NCBI GenBank assembly: GCA_009829735.1
Contig: CM020618.1
Location: forward strand, 8,833,119-8,897,118
Origin: Pyropia yezoensis
Lineage: Eukaryota; Rhodophyta; Bangiophyceae; Bangiales; Bangiaceae
Length of the DNA stretch: 64,000 bases
Direction: 5' to 3'
In this document: one piece after another, positions 23,904 to 35,520 of the stretch
How the letters are laid out: every line of letters starts with the position of its first letter
Position numbering within the stretch: the stretch's first letter is position 1
Notes under the pieces: model-generated
The model's database searches: none
What the model was told of the DNA's origin: nothing
What the model saw: the letters and a program-made list of their open reading frames with translations, nothing else
Translations under genes and position numbers: made by a program

Positions 23904-24654
23904 CGGTGGCGGTGGTGGGGCAGTTGGTGGCTGGGGAGGGGGTGGCGGCGGCGGCGACGGCACAGACGACGGCTGGAAGGAGGCGATGCGGCAGCTGGTG
24001 CGGCGGCCGAGCGCGGTCGGCGCCGCCGCCGCCGCCGACGGCAAGCGCCTCGCCGATGGCCGCGGCGGAGTCAACCGGGACCCGTTGCGGTGGCACTTGC
24101 TGCCCTTCCCCGCCGGCCGCGTCGGGGGGGAGGATCACCGCGACGCGGGGGGCAGACGCCCGGGGAGGGGGGGGGCGGGGGCGGCCGGCATGGGGGGGGC
24201 GGGGTGCACCACGCCCGGCACGCCTGGCGGCGGCGGGGGCGGCGGGGGGGGGAGCGTGCCCGGTGGCCGCCCAGACCTCAGCGCCGCGGGCAATTTCGTC
24301 TCGCAGCTGCGGCGGTCGGGGGGGGAGTCGGGACGTGCGTCGTTGGGCACCCCGCGGGGTGCAAGGAGCGCGGCAGGCGCCCCGCAGTCTAGGTGGGGGG
24401 GGGGGGGGGGGGAGGGGAGACGCCGCCGCAGCCTCTGCCGCTGCCGCCTGCGGCGGCGGTGCCGTCGGCCGGCCGGATGGCGCGGCGGTCGCGGCCGGCG
24501 GTGGTGGCGGCGGCGGTGGCGGGGGCCGGGGGGGGTGCCGCCAGAGGGGGAGGGGGGGAGGGGAGGGCGGAGGGGGGAAGGGGGTGCATCTGGGGGGGAT
24601 CTGCTCAGGGTCGACGCCATTGCCGCCGTTGCGGCAGAGGAGGCGGTCGAGTGA
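22954..24654 (+). CDS. Probable host protein, Gly/Ala/Arg/Pro-rich, C-terminal part
   Basis: Of the three open frames in this very GC-rich block, this one contains islands of ordinary protein sequence. These are ARRIRAPYMVPNDVVVPRGD near 23074-23133, DDGWKEAMRQLVRRPSAVG near 23965-24021, WHLLPFPAGRVGGED near 24091-24135, and NFVSQLRRSGGESGRASLG near 24291-24347. It also ends naturally, GDLLRVDAIAAVAAEEAVE then stop at 24652-24654. Between the islands are poly-Gly/Ala tracts. Element B lies immediately upstream; in this frame a stop precedes 22954, and CCGGGTAG there could be a splice acceptor. No domain is recognised. Whether it belongs with 13001-13561 is unproven. Confidence 0.45.
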
Positions 24655-27300
24655 GGGAGGCGGTGGCAGCGGTCCGGAGGCATGGTCTTGGTGGGAAGGG
24701 AGGGGTCGGGAAGGGGGGGGGGGGGGGGGCTGTGCGCCCATGCAACAAAAAAAAAGGAAAACACCGCCACCGCCGTGTATACCCTCGAGGGTCCAGAGGC
24801 GAGGAGGGGGGGCGGGGGGGGGGGGTCACGGGGGCGGGCGCCGTGCCCCCGCCGCCGCGGGCGCCCCCCGACCGGCGGCTGCGGTGGAGGGGGAGGTCGC
24901 CGGCACGCCCGCGGGTGCCAAGGCTGTCGCCTCCCTTTTGTCGCCGCCGCTGCCGCACCCAGGCCGGCTGCGAGGTGAAGGCGAGGGGGCGGCGGCCGTC
25001 GCAGCGGCGGCAACGGCGGCAGCTGCGGCGGTGGCGGTGGCGCCCGCCCCGTGGGTGCGGTAGGGGGAGGTGGCCCTCACGGCGCCGGAGGAGGTGCCAC
25101 CGCCGTCAGCCGCATCCACCACGTCCAGCGCTGCGGTCGCCGCACTCCCCACCCCTGCTACGGCAGCTGGCCCCGTCACCGCCGACGCGGCCGCCGCGGC
25201 CGAGACTCCCACCGCCGCCGTGACCCGTGGCGTGCGCAAGCAGCGGCCGCTGCCACGGACGGGCGGCCTCGCGCGCGGGCGCCCGGTGGAGCCGGCGGCC
25301 GCGCGCGCCGAGGAGGCGCAGCCGCTGGCAACGTTGCCGTCGCCCCGGGCCACCACCCGCGAGGGGGGCGCCCGGCGGCAGGGGGAAGTCGCCCCGTCCC
25401 TCTACGAGCCAACCTCCGCGGCGCCTCCACGGCCTTTCTCCACCATCACGAACAGCCACGAAGCATGCCTATCACAACAACGCAAGAAAGAAGATATACA
25501 ACAGTTGTGCTAAGAAAAAGACCCTGCGGTGGCGACCCCACTACCCCTACATCCCTGCCCACCCCCAGCACCCCCCCCCCCCTTCCTAACACCCGCCCCC
25601 CCCACAGCACGAAGCTCCTCCCAGCACAAGCCACCCCCCAGTACCCAACCAAGCAGCACGACCACGAGCACTCTGCGGCCATCCCCTTCCCCCCCCCCAC
25701 GTCGTGCTCCTCTCACCGTCATCCCCACACAGCCGGCACCATCATCGCTGACCCCGCCCCACTCCTACCAAGACGCCAACAGCTGTCCCTTCCTCCGGCC
25801 CCCATTAGCACGCCAACGCAGTCCTTGTGTCCACCTCCCCACCACTCCTCCACCACGACGGACGCGGACATTCAGCGTCCCCAGCAGTGGCACCTCCATG
25901 GCCGCCGCTCCTTCCCATCCCATGACCCCACCGCGCAGCAGCGATCGTCACCACCCCTCCCAGCCGCAATCGCTGTTGCCGCTCGCCTGCACCCCCAGAG
26001 CATAATCGCCGCCACCGCCACCCCCATCCCATTGTCGTCACAACCGTGGGCGGCCACGAGCACCACCGCGGCGGAAGACCGTCGCAGAAGACCGCTACAG
26101 CGACGACATCCCCGCAACCGTCCCCGTCCACGACCTCCGCAGCCCACCGCCGCCAACGCCGCAGTCCCCTGCACCTGCCAAACAGCCACGACGACCAGCC
26201 ATAACGCTCGCCCACCACTTCAACGCTACGGGAAAAGAGAACATGGAAAAACTAGTGAAAAAAATACAGAGGCGGCGGGGTCGCCCCCTACGACCCCCCG
26301 CCCCCCGAGCACCTGCTCCCCCCAAGCACCCCACCCACTCATGCACCCCCTCGCCCCTCCTCCACTTTCCCACAACCCATCCCCCTCCTACCACCCACCG
26401 CCTCTCCAAGCATCCACCACCCCTACCACCATGAGCGCTCTACGAAACAGTCCCCCACACCCTCCGCATAGCTTCCCTCACCACCGTCCCCCCCCGACCG
26501 TCACCCACAAGGCCATCCCCGCCCTATCCACCCCCACCATCACAACCGCAGCAGCCCCCCCCCCCGGCCCCTCATCACACCAATAACGCCGTCGTGCGCC
26601 TCCCCCCACCTAAATCGCCACAAATGTGGACACCACTCGCCGCCGTGGATGAGCGCACCCGCACTTGCCGCCGCCGCAGACGAGCTTCGCGGCAGCCACG
26701 CCGACCCCTCTCCCGCCGACAACCCATCAAACATCATGGCAACCATCCCCCCCCTCCACCGTCGCTCACCACCACAGCCACAGCAGCCATCCCCCCCCCC
26801 ACTGTCGCTCCCCACCCACTCCACCGCCCCCCCCCCCCCCCCCCCCCTCCACAGCCACAGACGAGCACACTTGCCGATGCCGTCGAGGATGCCATCGACC
26901 GCCATCGCCGCGCTGACGCCCACCGACGTCACGACCGTCAGCCGCCGTCATGGCCACGGACGGGGCCGCCGCCACAGTCGCCAAGGACGGGGCCGCCGCC
27001 ACAGTCGCCACGGACACCCACCGCCGCCAAAAAGACGGACGGCGAGCACTACGACAGCACACCATGATCGCCACCACCGTCGCTACCGCCGACGTCACCA
27101 AGGCTCCCGCCGCCGCCGCCGCCGCCGCCGCCGATCGCCGGCAGCCGTCGCGGGGCCAGATTGCTGCGACGACGGTAGTGGAGGCGACGACGGTGACGGA
27201 CAATCCGCCACCAAAATCATTCCACGGATTTCAAAAAGTGACTGCCAACTCGAGGCTTGCCTATGTGTGGCTGTCGAGCCTTCATCGGTCGATCTCCAGA
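24655..27300. other. Low-complexity tract: GC-rich to 25.5 kb, then C-rich and G-poor to about 26.9 kb
   Basis: From about 25500 to 26900 the plus strand is dominated by C and A with few G, made of CCACC, CCCCC and CAC words. All plus frames stay open and read as Pro/Thr/Ser/His-rich strings, so openness is no evidence of coding here. One short frame, 25070-25513 (147 residues, ALTAPEEVPPPSAASTTSS... with a basic middle), could be real but has no recognised domain. Confidence 0.5.
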
Positions 27301-27687
27301 AATATCGCGATGTGACAGGAAATGTACAGGGTAGACTTTGAATTCATTCAGATCCCCTTCACACTGGGTCTGTTGGGAACGGGCCTCGATCGATCGCGGA
27401 GAAGGGGCCACCAGGCAAGCAGCCAACTCGCATCACATATGGACATCTCTTGTGAGGTCTGGCCCGGGTCACCGGCACTCACCAAAGTACCGGAAGCAGG
27501 TCCAGGCACGTGGACAGGTCTGGGCTGCCATTGGCTGCCCACGCCCTGCGACTTGGCGGTCCACCTCTGACATGAGAAACGCCGCAGCCCCGTGTCCAGG
27601 CATTTCATAGAAAAGCACTATAGCGAGACGTCAGATGTCCGTGTCCCTTCCGAAAGCGTTCCAATTCGAGTTTCGGACCGTGTCCTA

Positions 27688-27806
27688 TAGTGCGTCCCGT
27701 AAAAAGTGGACGTGCACGTGTCGTGATCATGTCAAATACCGGCCACTGGACCAATCAAACCCACACTACACGACCCGTGCACGTCCACTTTTAACGGGAC
27801 GCACAA
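27688..27806. mobile_element. MITE, copy 1 (119 bp, Tc1/mariner-like TA target)
   Basis: It begins TAGTGCGTCCCG and ends CGGGACGCACAA. The arms run inward as AAAAGTGGACGTGCACG and its complement, giving terminal repeats of about 35 bp around a short centre. A TA precedes it. A second copy of identical length lies at 38814-38932, about 91% identical by hand count. It has no coding capacity. Confidence 0.85.
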
Positions 27807-28813
27807 TCGGAAGGGTGCTACATGCATGTCCTACCCCGGGGCATGTGCGGGGCCGTACTGTAAGAGGTCACTCCGTACGAGATATCCTTACGGTGGATAT
27901 AGGTACGTGGCATGAGAATAACGTATTCTGGTGGGAATCCCCGTTGCTGAATGACTCCATTTGTATACCCCGCCCCCCCACGCGTAGTTAAGCCGGCTCT
28001 TCTGGCTATTTTGCACTACATGGGCGCCTGTGGTAGCCCCCAGTCCATTGGCGATAGCGCCTGGCGTCAGCCGGCGGAGGCGGGAGCCACCGCGGGCACC
28101 GCGGGGATCGACTGTCACAGGGCCAGTCCCTTTTGACCCCCCACTTCCCCCCCAACCCCACCCACCGCGCGGCTCGCCGAGCCCACAAACTCGACCCCGT
28201 CTCGCAACCCGCGCACGGCGAAACGGCAGCGCGGTGGGCAGCCCCCCCAGCCGTAGGGCACGGCCACCCACTCGACGCATCCCGCTACGGCTTGCTATTC
28301 AAACCGACCTTGGGGGGGGGGGTATCTAGGGCCAGCGCTCCTGCGCTTCCAACTGGATGCCCCCAAAGACACGCCCGTTTTTCTCTTTTCTGTTTCTCTT
28401 TTCTTGTCCTCTCTGCCTGTCCCGCCGTCGCGGCCGTCCACAAGCGGCGGGTCCAAACGTCGGCCGTGGATACCAAGGAGGCGTTTATAGGCTGGCCTTC
28501 GCCTCCCCCCCCCACCTCCCCTCCCTGCCCCTCCCAAACACTGCCAACCAACGCCTCCATTACATGACGTGGCTAGCGGGGCACGCCTGGTGCCCCAAGT
28601 ATATAGCACGGCTGGTACGCTTGCAGCGTGCGCCCTCGCGAGGCCCCCACTGCGGATCGGGGGAGGGCGGGCGCGTGCGGCTGGGGGGGGGTGGGTGGGA
28701 GGGGGGGGCGAGCGGCCCCCCCTCAGGGCCTCTGAGAGGCTCGCAAAGCCGCGCCGTCTGGAAGGGAGGTGGGAGGATGCGGGAACGCCACCGCCGCCTC
28801 TGGCCCGCCGCAC
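27807..28813. other. Intergenic; no gene recognised
   Basis: Overlapping Pro/Arg-rich open frames without domains. A T/C-rich stretch near 28375-28415 could be a splice-type pyrimidine tract, but no exon can be defined around it. Confidence 0.4.
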
Positions 28814-29247
28814 CGTCGCGTCTCGGGAAAATCCCACCGAGGTCCCATCGACCCCCATCGGCCACCGAACCATGGCTCGGTAGGGGGGTTTCGCCTCATC
28901 GAGGCGTCCACCGACGCGACGATGTGATGGAAAAACAGTCAACAGAGATGTCAGTTTCCCGGTGAAAAGACGTCGAGATGACGTCACGACAGGCGCAACG
29001 CCTTGCACCTCCTCTCGTCATGGGATTGGTCCAGCGAACAAGATGTCACTTGATCCCGCGTTGCGCTCGTGACTTCGCGCCCGGTGGCTCCGCGTAGAAG
29101 ACCCATCGAGTTGTCTCGGGAGTGTCCATCGAGCTCCCGTCGAACGTCCACCGAAGATCGGCGTCGGCGGGGCCGCGGTGCCAGACCGAGGTCCCGCCGA
29201 AGTTCCGTCAAAATTGCGGTTCGGTGGGATTTGCCCGAGACGCGACG
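28814..29247. repeat. Inverted-repeat element, 434 bp, 27-bp arms
   Basis: 28814-28840 (CGTCGCGTCTCGGG then AAAATCCCACCGA) is the reverse complement of 29221-29247 with one mismatch. The interior has no long open frame. The arms stop abruptly on both sides, as expected for a small non-autonomous DNA transposon, but I see no convincing target duplication. Confidence 0.6.
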
Positions 29248-32200
29248 ACTCCCGTGCCCCCGACGCACTGCGGGACACTGGGGACGGACGGCGGGCGTCG
29301 GCTCGGGGCGGGCTGCGTGGAGGGCCGCCCGTCCCTTGCGCGTGTGACTCCTTCCACACTGCGCCCCTTCACAGTGAGTCAAACGGCACGGTTGGCGATG
29401 GCGCATCCCCGTACCGTCGCCAACCTGTGCACCTTTGATAAACCGAATTCTCATCCGGGATGTTCGTTAAGGGTTGTCCTTGGATGATCGCGATGTACAT
29501 ATATTTACATTGGTCTTCCAGGAGCATTCAGGCGCAAGGAAACCGAGCGCCAGGTTGGCTCGTGACCGGCCTGATCCGAGTTACAGTTCATTGATACGAT
29601 GTCGCTGTACTTGTACTTGTCCACGTCACCCCAGTATGAACTCTTTCGTGGAATGGCCCGCTATGGCCCGCCCTGGGCGCGAGGCGCGACAGCTGTCTGC
29701 GTCGGGGTACGCGCGGGGAGCGGGGTCGTACCGCCCTGGGACCGGCGGTGCTGGCGGCGCTGGCGGTCGCTGGGGCTGGCGGGCCCAGGGAGACTGACCG
29801 TCATGGACGACGGTGGGGGAGGGGGGGGACGTGGGGGCGCGGGCACGAAGGGAATAGAAAGATAGAGGGAACGGGCAGCATGATGGGCTCCGGAAAGGCA
29901 GATGAGACAGGGTGAGCAGGGGAGCGCGTGGCGGTGCAACTGTCACGAGAAGTCAAGTGTACAATGGGAGAGAGCAATACACAGAGAGAGAAAAATGGCG
30001 CCGTACAGACAAAGGAGAGAGATGAAGGACAGGGGGGAGGTGAACGAGACCAGGTCAAAGGGACGCCGCGCCGCGGCGCACCAATGGCGTGTGCGCAGCC
30101 GGAGCGGCGGCCGAGGCGACGCGGAGGAAGGTACGCGTAACCGAGCACCCACTCTGCGCAAGCAGATCGTTGACAGTGTGGGGGATGGCGAGGATGAGGA
30201 GGTGGTGAGGGGCGGGGAGGGTGGCGAACGGCGAGTGGACGTGGGATGGGGGGGGGGACAGTGGGGATGGCGCGGAGACGCAGCACGAGGTCGACAGAGG
30301 GGGGGAAGGGGGCGGCCGCTGGTCTTGACGCCTCTCCGATCTCCTTGGTCAGGGGTAACGAGTCGCCCGCTTGAATACAATTCCATATGTCCCTTGAGGG
30401 CTTTCAAATACGTCGCCGCTGGCGCTCCACACACTCGCGTCGCCATCGGGACTGCATTTTTCATTGGGTTTTGGGGGTAGTCATCGAAAGCGCGAGGCAC
30501 CACCTGCCAGGACGTTTCCTTGGGTGCGCCAGGGGGCTATCCGTTGGATGAACCGCTGGATGATCCATCGGCTATTTGGGCTGTCGGTGAATGACCCGGT
30601 TTACCCAGCGAATCAGTCCGTTGCCCATGTTGGCGACGACCACCGCCAGGGAGCCACCGCCCCACACCCCCGGCCAGCCCCGCTCTCGCCAACCCCCCCC
30701 CCCCCCCCCCCCCCCCCCTTTGATCTGTGCCCCAAACCCATTGCCCTGCCGTGTAGCTACTGTACATACACGCAGGAGCCACCTGCTGGACGTGGGGGGG
30801 CGTGGGGGGGGTGCTGTGGCCAGGGCGCGCGAGGGGTGGTGAGTTTTGACCCCGTCGGGGAGTGGACCCCGCGGTGAAGGGGGGGGGGGGGAGGCGTCAG
30901 CGTAAGCCGGTGTGACCGCCCCCCGCCGCCCACGACGGCACAATGCTGCCACGCCGTGGCAGTGGTCGGCGGCGGCCGCGGTTCCGCACGTCCGCCTCGA
31001 TACCTACCGTCCCCCCCCCCTCCCCCCCCCCCCCCCTCTCGCCAGACGCATCCTACGCATCCCACGCGTGGCGTGGCGCCAGTCCCTCCTCCCCCCCCCC
31101 CCCCCGCCCGCCCCCCCCCCCCCACCGCCGCTTCCACACCAGACCGCCGCCGCTCCCGTATAATAGCTACCCGCCGTGTCCCGGTCATGTGCTCCCGGCC
31201 AATAGATACCCCCCCCCCCCAAAAAAAAGCCGTTTCGATGCGGGGTCGCGCCCGCCAAACGACGCGGGCATGCGAGAGGGAGGGGCAGACTGGGGGGGGA
31301 GGGGGGGTGCAGCGCCGTGGCGCGCGGACGGCGGCAGTGACCACGACCCCCCCCCCCCCCCCCCCGCGGCGCGTGTGCCCCGCCCCGACGGCCAGGACGG
31401 TGGCCTAGGATGCGTGGGAGGCGCGAGGGAGGGGGGGGGGCGACGGCGGCGGCCGGCGGACAAAGCAAGGCCCCCAGCCAGCCCCCCCCCCGACGGCGGG
31501 GGGATGCGGGGGGTGCGCCCCGCCCTCCGCCGCCCCCCGCGGCTGTGGCGGGTTTTTTCGGCGCCGCGGCGCGCTCAACGGCTGTTGGCCGGCCCCCCCC
31601 CCCCCCCCGCCGTCGTCGTTCCAGCAGTGGCGGCCGCTCCCCGCCGCCGCGCCGCCGCGCGGGGCGCCCCCGCGGCCGTTGCCGCCCACAGCCCCGCGCC
31701 GCACCGCGCCGCGGCCACGGTGGGTGGCGACCCGCTCCGCCCCGCCCTGCGCCGCCCTAACCCCACCCGCCCCCCCACCCCCCCCCCCCCACCCCCCCCC
31801 CCCCCGCGTGACGTTGCGCCGCGCGTCGCGCGCCGCGGGGGGGGCAGAGGGGTGTACATAGATAGCATCGAGGGGGCGGGGGGGGGGGGGGGGTGTCGGG
31901 CGTGACTACCGGGGTGGGGTGGGGGGTGGTGCGTTTTTTTTTCTTCTTCTTGTCGATTCGTACCTCTACTGCGCCACACGCCGCCGTGCCGTGGGCATTG
32001 GCGGCGCCCACGGGGCGGGGAGGGGGGGGGAGCGGGGGAGGGGGGGGGGGGGGGCGGCCTCGACTCGCGTCCCGTGTCCTATTCTTGGGGGCCACCCCCC
32101 GCCCGTCTGGGCGCCGCCGCCGCCAGCCTCTGGCCTGACGTGCGCCCGCCGCCGCGCGCGCGCCCGTCTTCCCCGCCGCCGCGCGCGGGCGCTCCCGCCG

Positions 32201-32529
32201 TGGTGGGGCTTGCACGCCGCGGACGTGTGCGGGGGGGGGGAGGGTGCCTCTCCCCGTCGTGGCCGTTGGGAGTGGGACGCGCCGACCGGGCGGTCACCCC
32301 CCCACCCCCCCCCCCCCCCCCCCCGCCTCCTCCTCCGTCACGTCTCCCTCTGACGGCCATACCTTCCCAAGGGTGGGGGTCAACAACGAGACTGGTCCCC
32401 CCTCCCCCACGCCCCTCCCCCCACCCGCACCCCCACACCTTCCCGTCTCCTCCCCCCCCCCCCCCTCTGCCGACGGGAGCCCCTCATCCCCACCGCCACA
32501 CCGCCTCGGGCGGGGAGATCCCCCGGGGG
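29248..32529. other. Intergenic, rich in poly-C and poly-G runs from 30.6 kb
   Basis: 29248-30600 holds no recognisable gene. From 30600 there are many C or G runs of 10-25 bases (for example about 30688-30718, 31011-31036 and 31090-31124) in which all frames open by composition. These are potential G-quadruplex or i-motif DNA and likely assembly trouble spots. Nothing codes convincingly here. Confidence 0.5.
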
Positions 32530-33735
32530 ATGGTGACCCCCCCAGACCGGTGCCGCGACGGCGCCGCGGCGGCCGTCCCGCGGCCGCCGCGGGGTCACCC
32601 CCCTCGGCGATGGCGCCGGCGGCCGCCGCCGCTCGTCGCCGTCGTGGGCGGCCTGGTCGCCACCGCCGCAACGGCGGCCGCGGCGGCGGCGGCGGTGGCT
32701 GCCGCGGTGACGGCAACGGCGGCAGCGGCAGCGGCGGCGGCGGTGGGGGCGGCTGCCCCTCCCGCTCCCACTACGGTGGCGTCGGGCAGCGGCGGCGCGG
32801 CTTGGGTGCCGCCGCTCCGTCTGGCGCGGCTGGCTGCCGACCCGACCGCAGCGACCGCAGCAGCGGCACAGGGGGCAGCGGTATCGCGGGGCGCCAGCGG
32901 CGGCGCGGTGCTGCGGCCTCCCCCCCCCCCCCGCACGCCGCTCCCCGCTGCTTCCTATCTTCCGGCGGTGCGGCAAACGGGCGGCGGCAGCGGCGACCGG
33001 GTCGTCCTCTTCTTCCTGCGCCTCCTCGACGTGCCGTCGTGCGCGGCCGAGGGGGCGCTCCGCCGCGTGCAGGCCACCTTTGGCGCCCTCCTCTCCCGCG
33101 TCGCCGCGTCTGTGATCCTCGAGTGCAGTGACCCCGAGGCGGCCGACGGGGCGTCGTCGTCGGCGTCGGCGTCGTCGTCGTCGAGCCCCCTCGGGGTGGC
33201 CGCCCTCTTCCGTGCGCTCCCACTGACGTCGGGTGCGGCCGCCGCCGCCACCACCCGTGACCGGGTGGAGGCGCTGCTGTCCTCCCGGGGGGGGTCGGGG
33301 GGGGTGGAGGCGCAGCTGGCCACGGACATCTCCGTCCTCCAGCCCCCGTGGGTGGTGAACCGGGCGGTGGGGGGCGGCGGCGGCGCCGCCGCCGGCCCGC
33401 CCGCCGCCGCGTCGGGCGGCGGTGACGGTGCAGAGGGGGGCGGGGGGGGCACGGCCGACGAGCCGCTGGTGGGGGGCGCCTCTGCGGCCGACGGGCGGCC
33501 CGACGTCCGCGACGGCGGCCTGTCCCCCGGCGCCATTGCGGGGGTGGCCATCGCGGCGGTGGTGGGCTCGGCGGTGGCCCTGGCGGTGGCCGTCGCCGTG
33601 TGGTCCCGGCGGCACGCCCACCCTGCCGACGGCTCGTCCATTTCATCAACCGCCGACGGTACCACCGACGGGCGGGGCCTGCCGCCGCCGACGCCGCCGC
33701 CACGGGCGTCGCGGCGCAAGCCGTCCAACACTACT

Positions 33736-33767
<32 letters not shown>

Positions 33768-34369
33768 GGGGGGGGGGGCCGCGACGGCAGCAAGCCCTTC
33801 CTCCCGGGAGGGGCGCGGCTGAGTGCGGCCAGCACCGGCGGGGGGGGCTCGGAGCGGGAGCGGCGGGGCGGGGAAGGCACCAGCAGCGGCCACCTGAGCC
33901 TGTGGGCGGCGTCGGGGATGGCCGCCGCGGCGGCGGCGGCGCGGGACCTGGGCACCAGCTCCTCCTCCCTCCGCCGGTTTGGCACGGGCGGCACCAAGAC
34001 GGGCCGCTCGTCGGGCTCCCTCCGCGCCACCGCCTCGGGGGGCGGGGGGGGCGGGGGGGCGGGCGGCAGCGTCACGGGCGACGGGATCCCGCTGGGCAGC
34101 ACGGGGGGGGCCACCGCCCGGGGGGGCAGCGGCTCCCTCGCCGAGCGGCTGCGGGTGCACTCGGTCGGCGGGGAGGCGTTTGCGACCGTCTCGCGCGAGT
34201 CGTCCTACTGTGGGGACGTGGCGTCGTCGTCGGGGCTGAGCTGGGCCCCGCCGGGCCGGGGGAGCGTCGGCGGCTCGACGCGCTCGTCGGTGCCGCCGTC
34301 CATCGGCACCGGCACCGGCACTGGCACCGGCACTGGCAGCGTTGGCGGCGGCGGTGGTGGTGGTGGCGG

Positions 34370-34408
<39 letters not shown>

Positions 34409-34426
34409 GGCGGGGGGCCCCCCCAG

Positions 34427-34460
<34 letters not shown>

Positions 34461-34871
34461 GCCCACCTGATGCGGGTGGAGAGCAGCGGCGGGGAGGCGC
34501 TGGCGGTGGCCAGCCGCGAGTCGTCCTTTCGGGGCTCGGACCTCCCCGCCTACCACCGCGGCGTGCGGCGGAGCGCGCCGCCCAGCCGCGACGGCAGCAC
34601 CGCCGACACGCCCGTCTCGGTGGGGGGGGGGGGGGGGGGGGGGGGAGTCGCGTCCCGGGGGGGGGCGGGCCACTCGCGACGGCCGCCGCGGTGGTGGCGG
34701 CATCGGCCACCGCCGCTGCGGCCGCCACCGCCGCGCGGCTGCGGGCGGCCGCCGACGCGGCAGCGGCGGCAGGCGGGGGGGGGGCGGGGGGGGCGGAGGG
34801 GGTGCCGCCCTCCCCGTCCCCACCCCCGTCGTCTGCGTCGGTGACGCAGCCGTCGAGCGGGCAGGATGGCA

Positions 34872-34903
<32 letters not shown>

Positions 34904-35212
34904 AGCGGTGACGGCGGCGGCCGTGGCGGCCGACGCGGCAGTGGCAGTGGCAGCCGCAGCGGCAGCCGCAGCCCCAGTGGCAGTGGCAGTGACGGCGACG
35001 CGGGGGAGGTTGGGAGCGGGGGCCTTCCCATCCCCACCGCCCCCGCCGTGGAGGACGAGGTGCTGGTGACGGACTTTGGCGGCATTGTGCGGGGCACCTC
35101 CTTCTTCAGCGCCGAGGCGCGGCGCAGCTCCGCCACCTCCTCGGCCCAGTCCATGCCGCCGGGGCCCGCCGCGGTGGCGGCGGCCTTTGCCAGGGGGGAC
35201 GCCCTCGAGTGA
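32530..35212 (+). CDS. Single-pass membrane protein with Gly/Ser-rich cytoplasmic tail (frame shifts at poly-G runs)
   Basis: From Met at 32530 an Arg-rich start (RRWRRR) leads to a long Ala/Val hydrophobic segment (about 32630-32760), a signal peptide or anchor. A luminal or extracellular region follows, with DRVVLFFLRLLDVPSC, RVQATFGALLSRVAASVILE and ATDISVLQPPWVVN (about 32995-33360). Next is a clear transmembrane helix, GAIAGVAIAAVVGSAVALAV then WSRRH (33530-33615), and a Ser/Gly tail. Two tail segments repeat: HSVGGEAFATVSRESSYCG and ESSGGEALAVASRESSFRG. Sensible protein sequence moves from one frame to the next at the poly-G run near 33765-33778 and again near 34621-34645, ending DEVLVTDFGGIVRGTSFF...GDALE-stop at 35212. 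These shifts are most simply homopolymer length errors. Family unknown. Confidence 0.6.
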
Positions 35213-35520
35213 GGAGGCGTGAGCGCGGCAGTGAGGGCCGGGGGGGGGGGGGGGAGGGGGTTACGGGACCAGACCTTTGGGGGGAGGGTACCACCACCTG
35301 TGGCGTGTGTGTCGCATGCTGGGTTGAGGGACCGGCCACCCAGAATGGATAGTGATGTGAGCGTAACTGTGTCCATCAGCCTCGCGGCTGGGTATTCTAT
35401 GTTCAATATGACAAGGTAATGGTGTATTTGTGATTGCCCCACTGAAGCCGCCGCCGCCAGACGATCGCCAACGCACATGGCGTCGTGCCATCCCCCTCCC
35501 CCGCGCAACTCTTTCGTCCC

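Noticed and set aside
22847-25063. Long plus-strand frame of about 738 codons across the Gly-rich block
   Set aside because: It begins inside the LTR of element B and reads as composition-driven Arg/Ala strings; the frame ending at 24654 has better protein-like islands and a natural end.
25051-26586. Plus-strand frame of 511 codons in the C-rich tract
   Set aside because: The tract lacks G and T on this strand, so stop codons are rare by composition; all frames are open.
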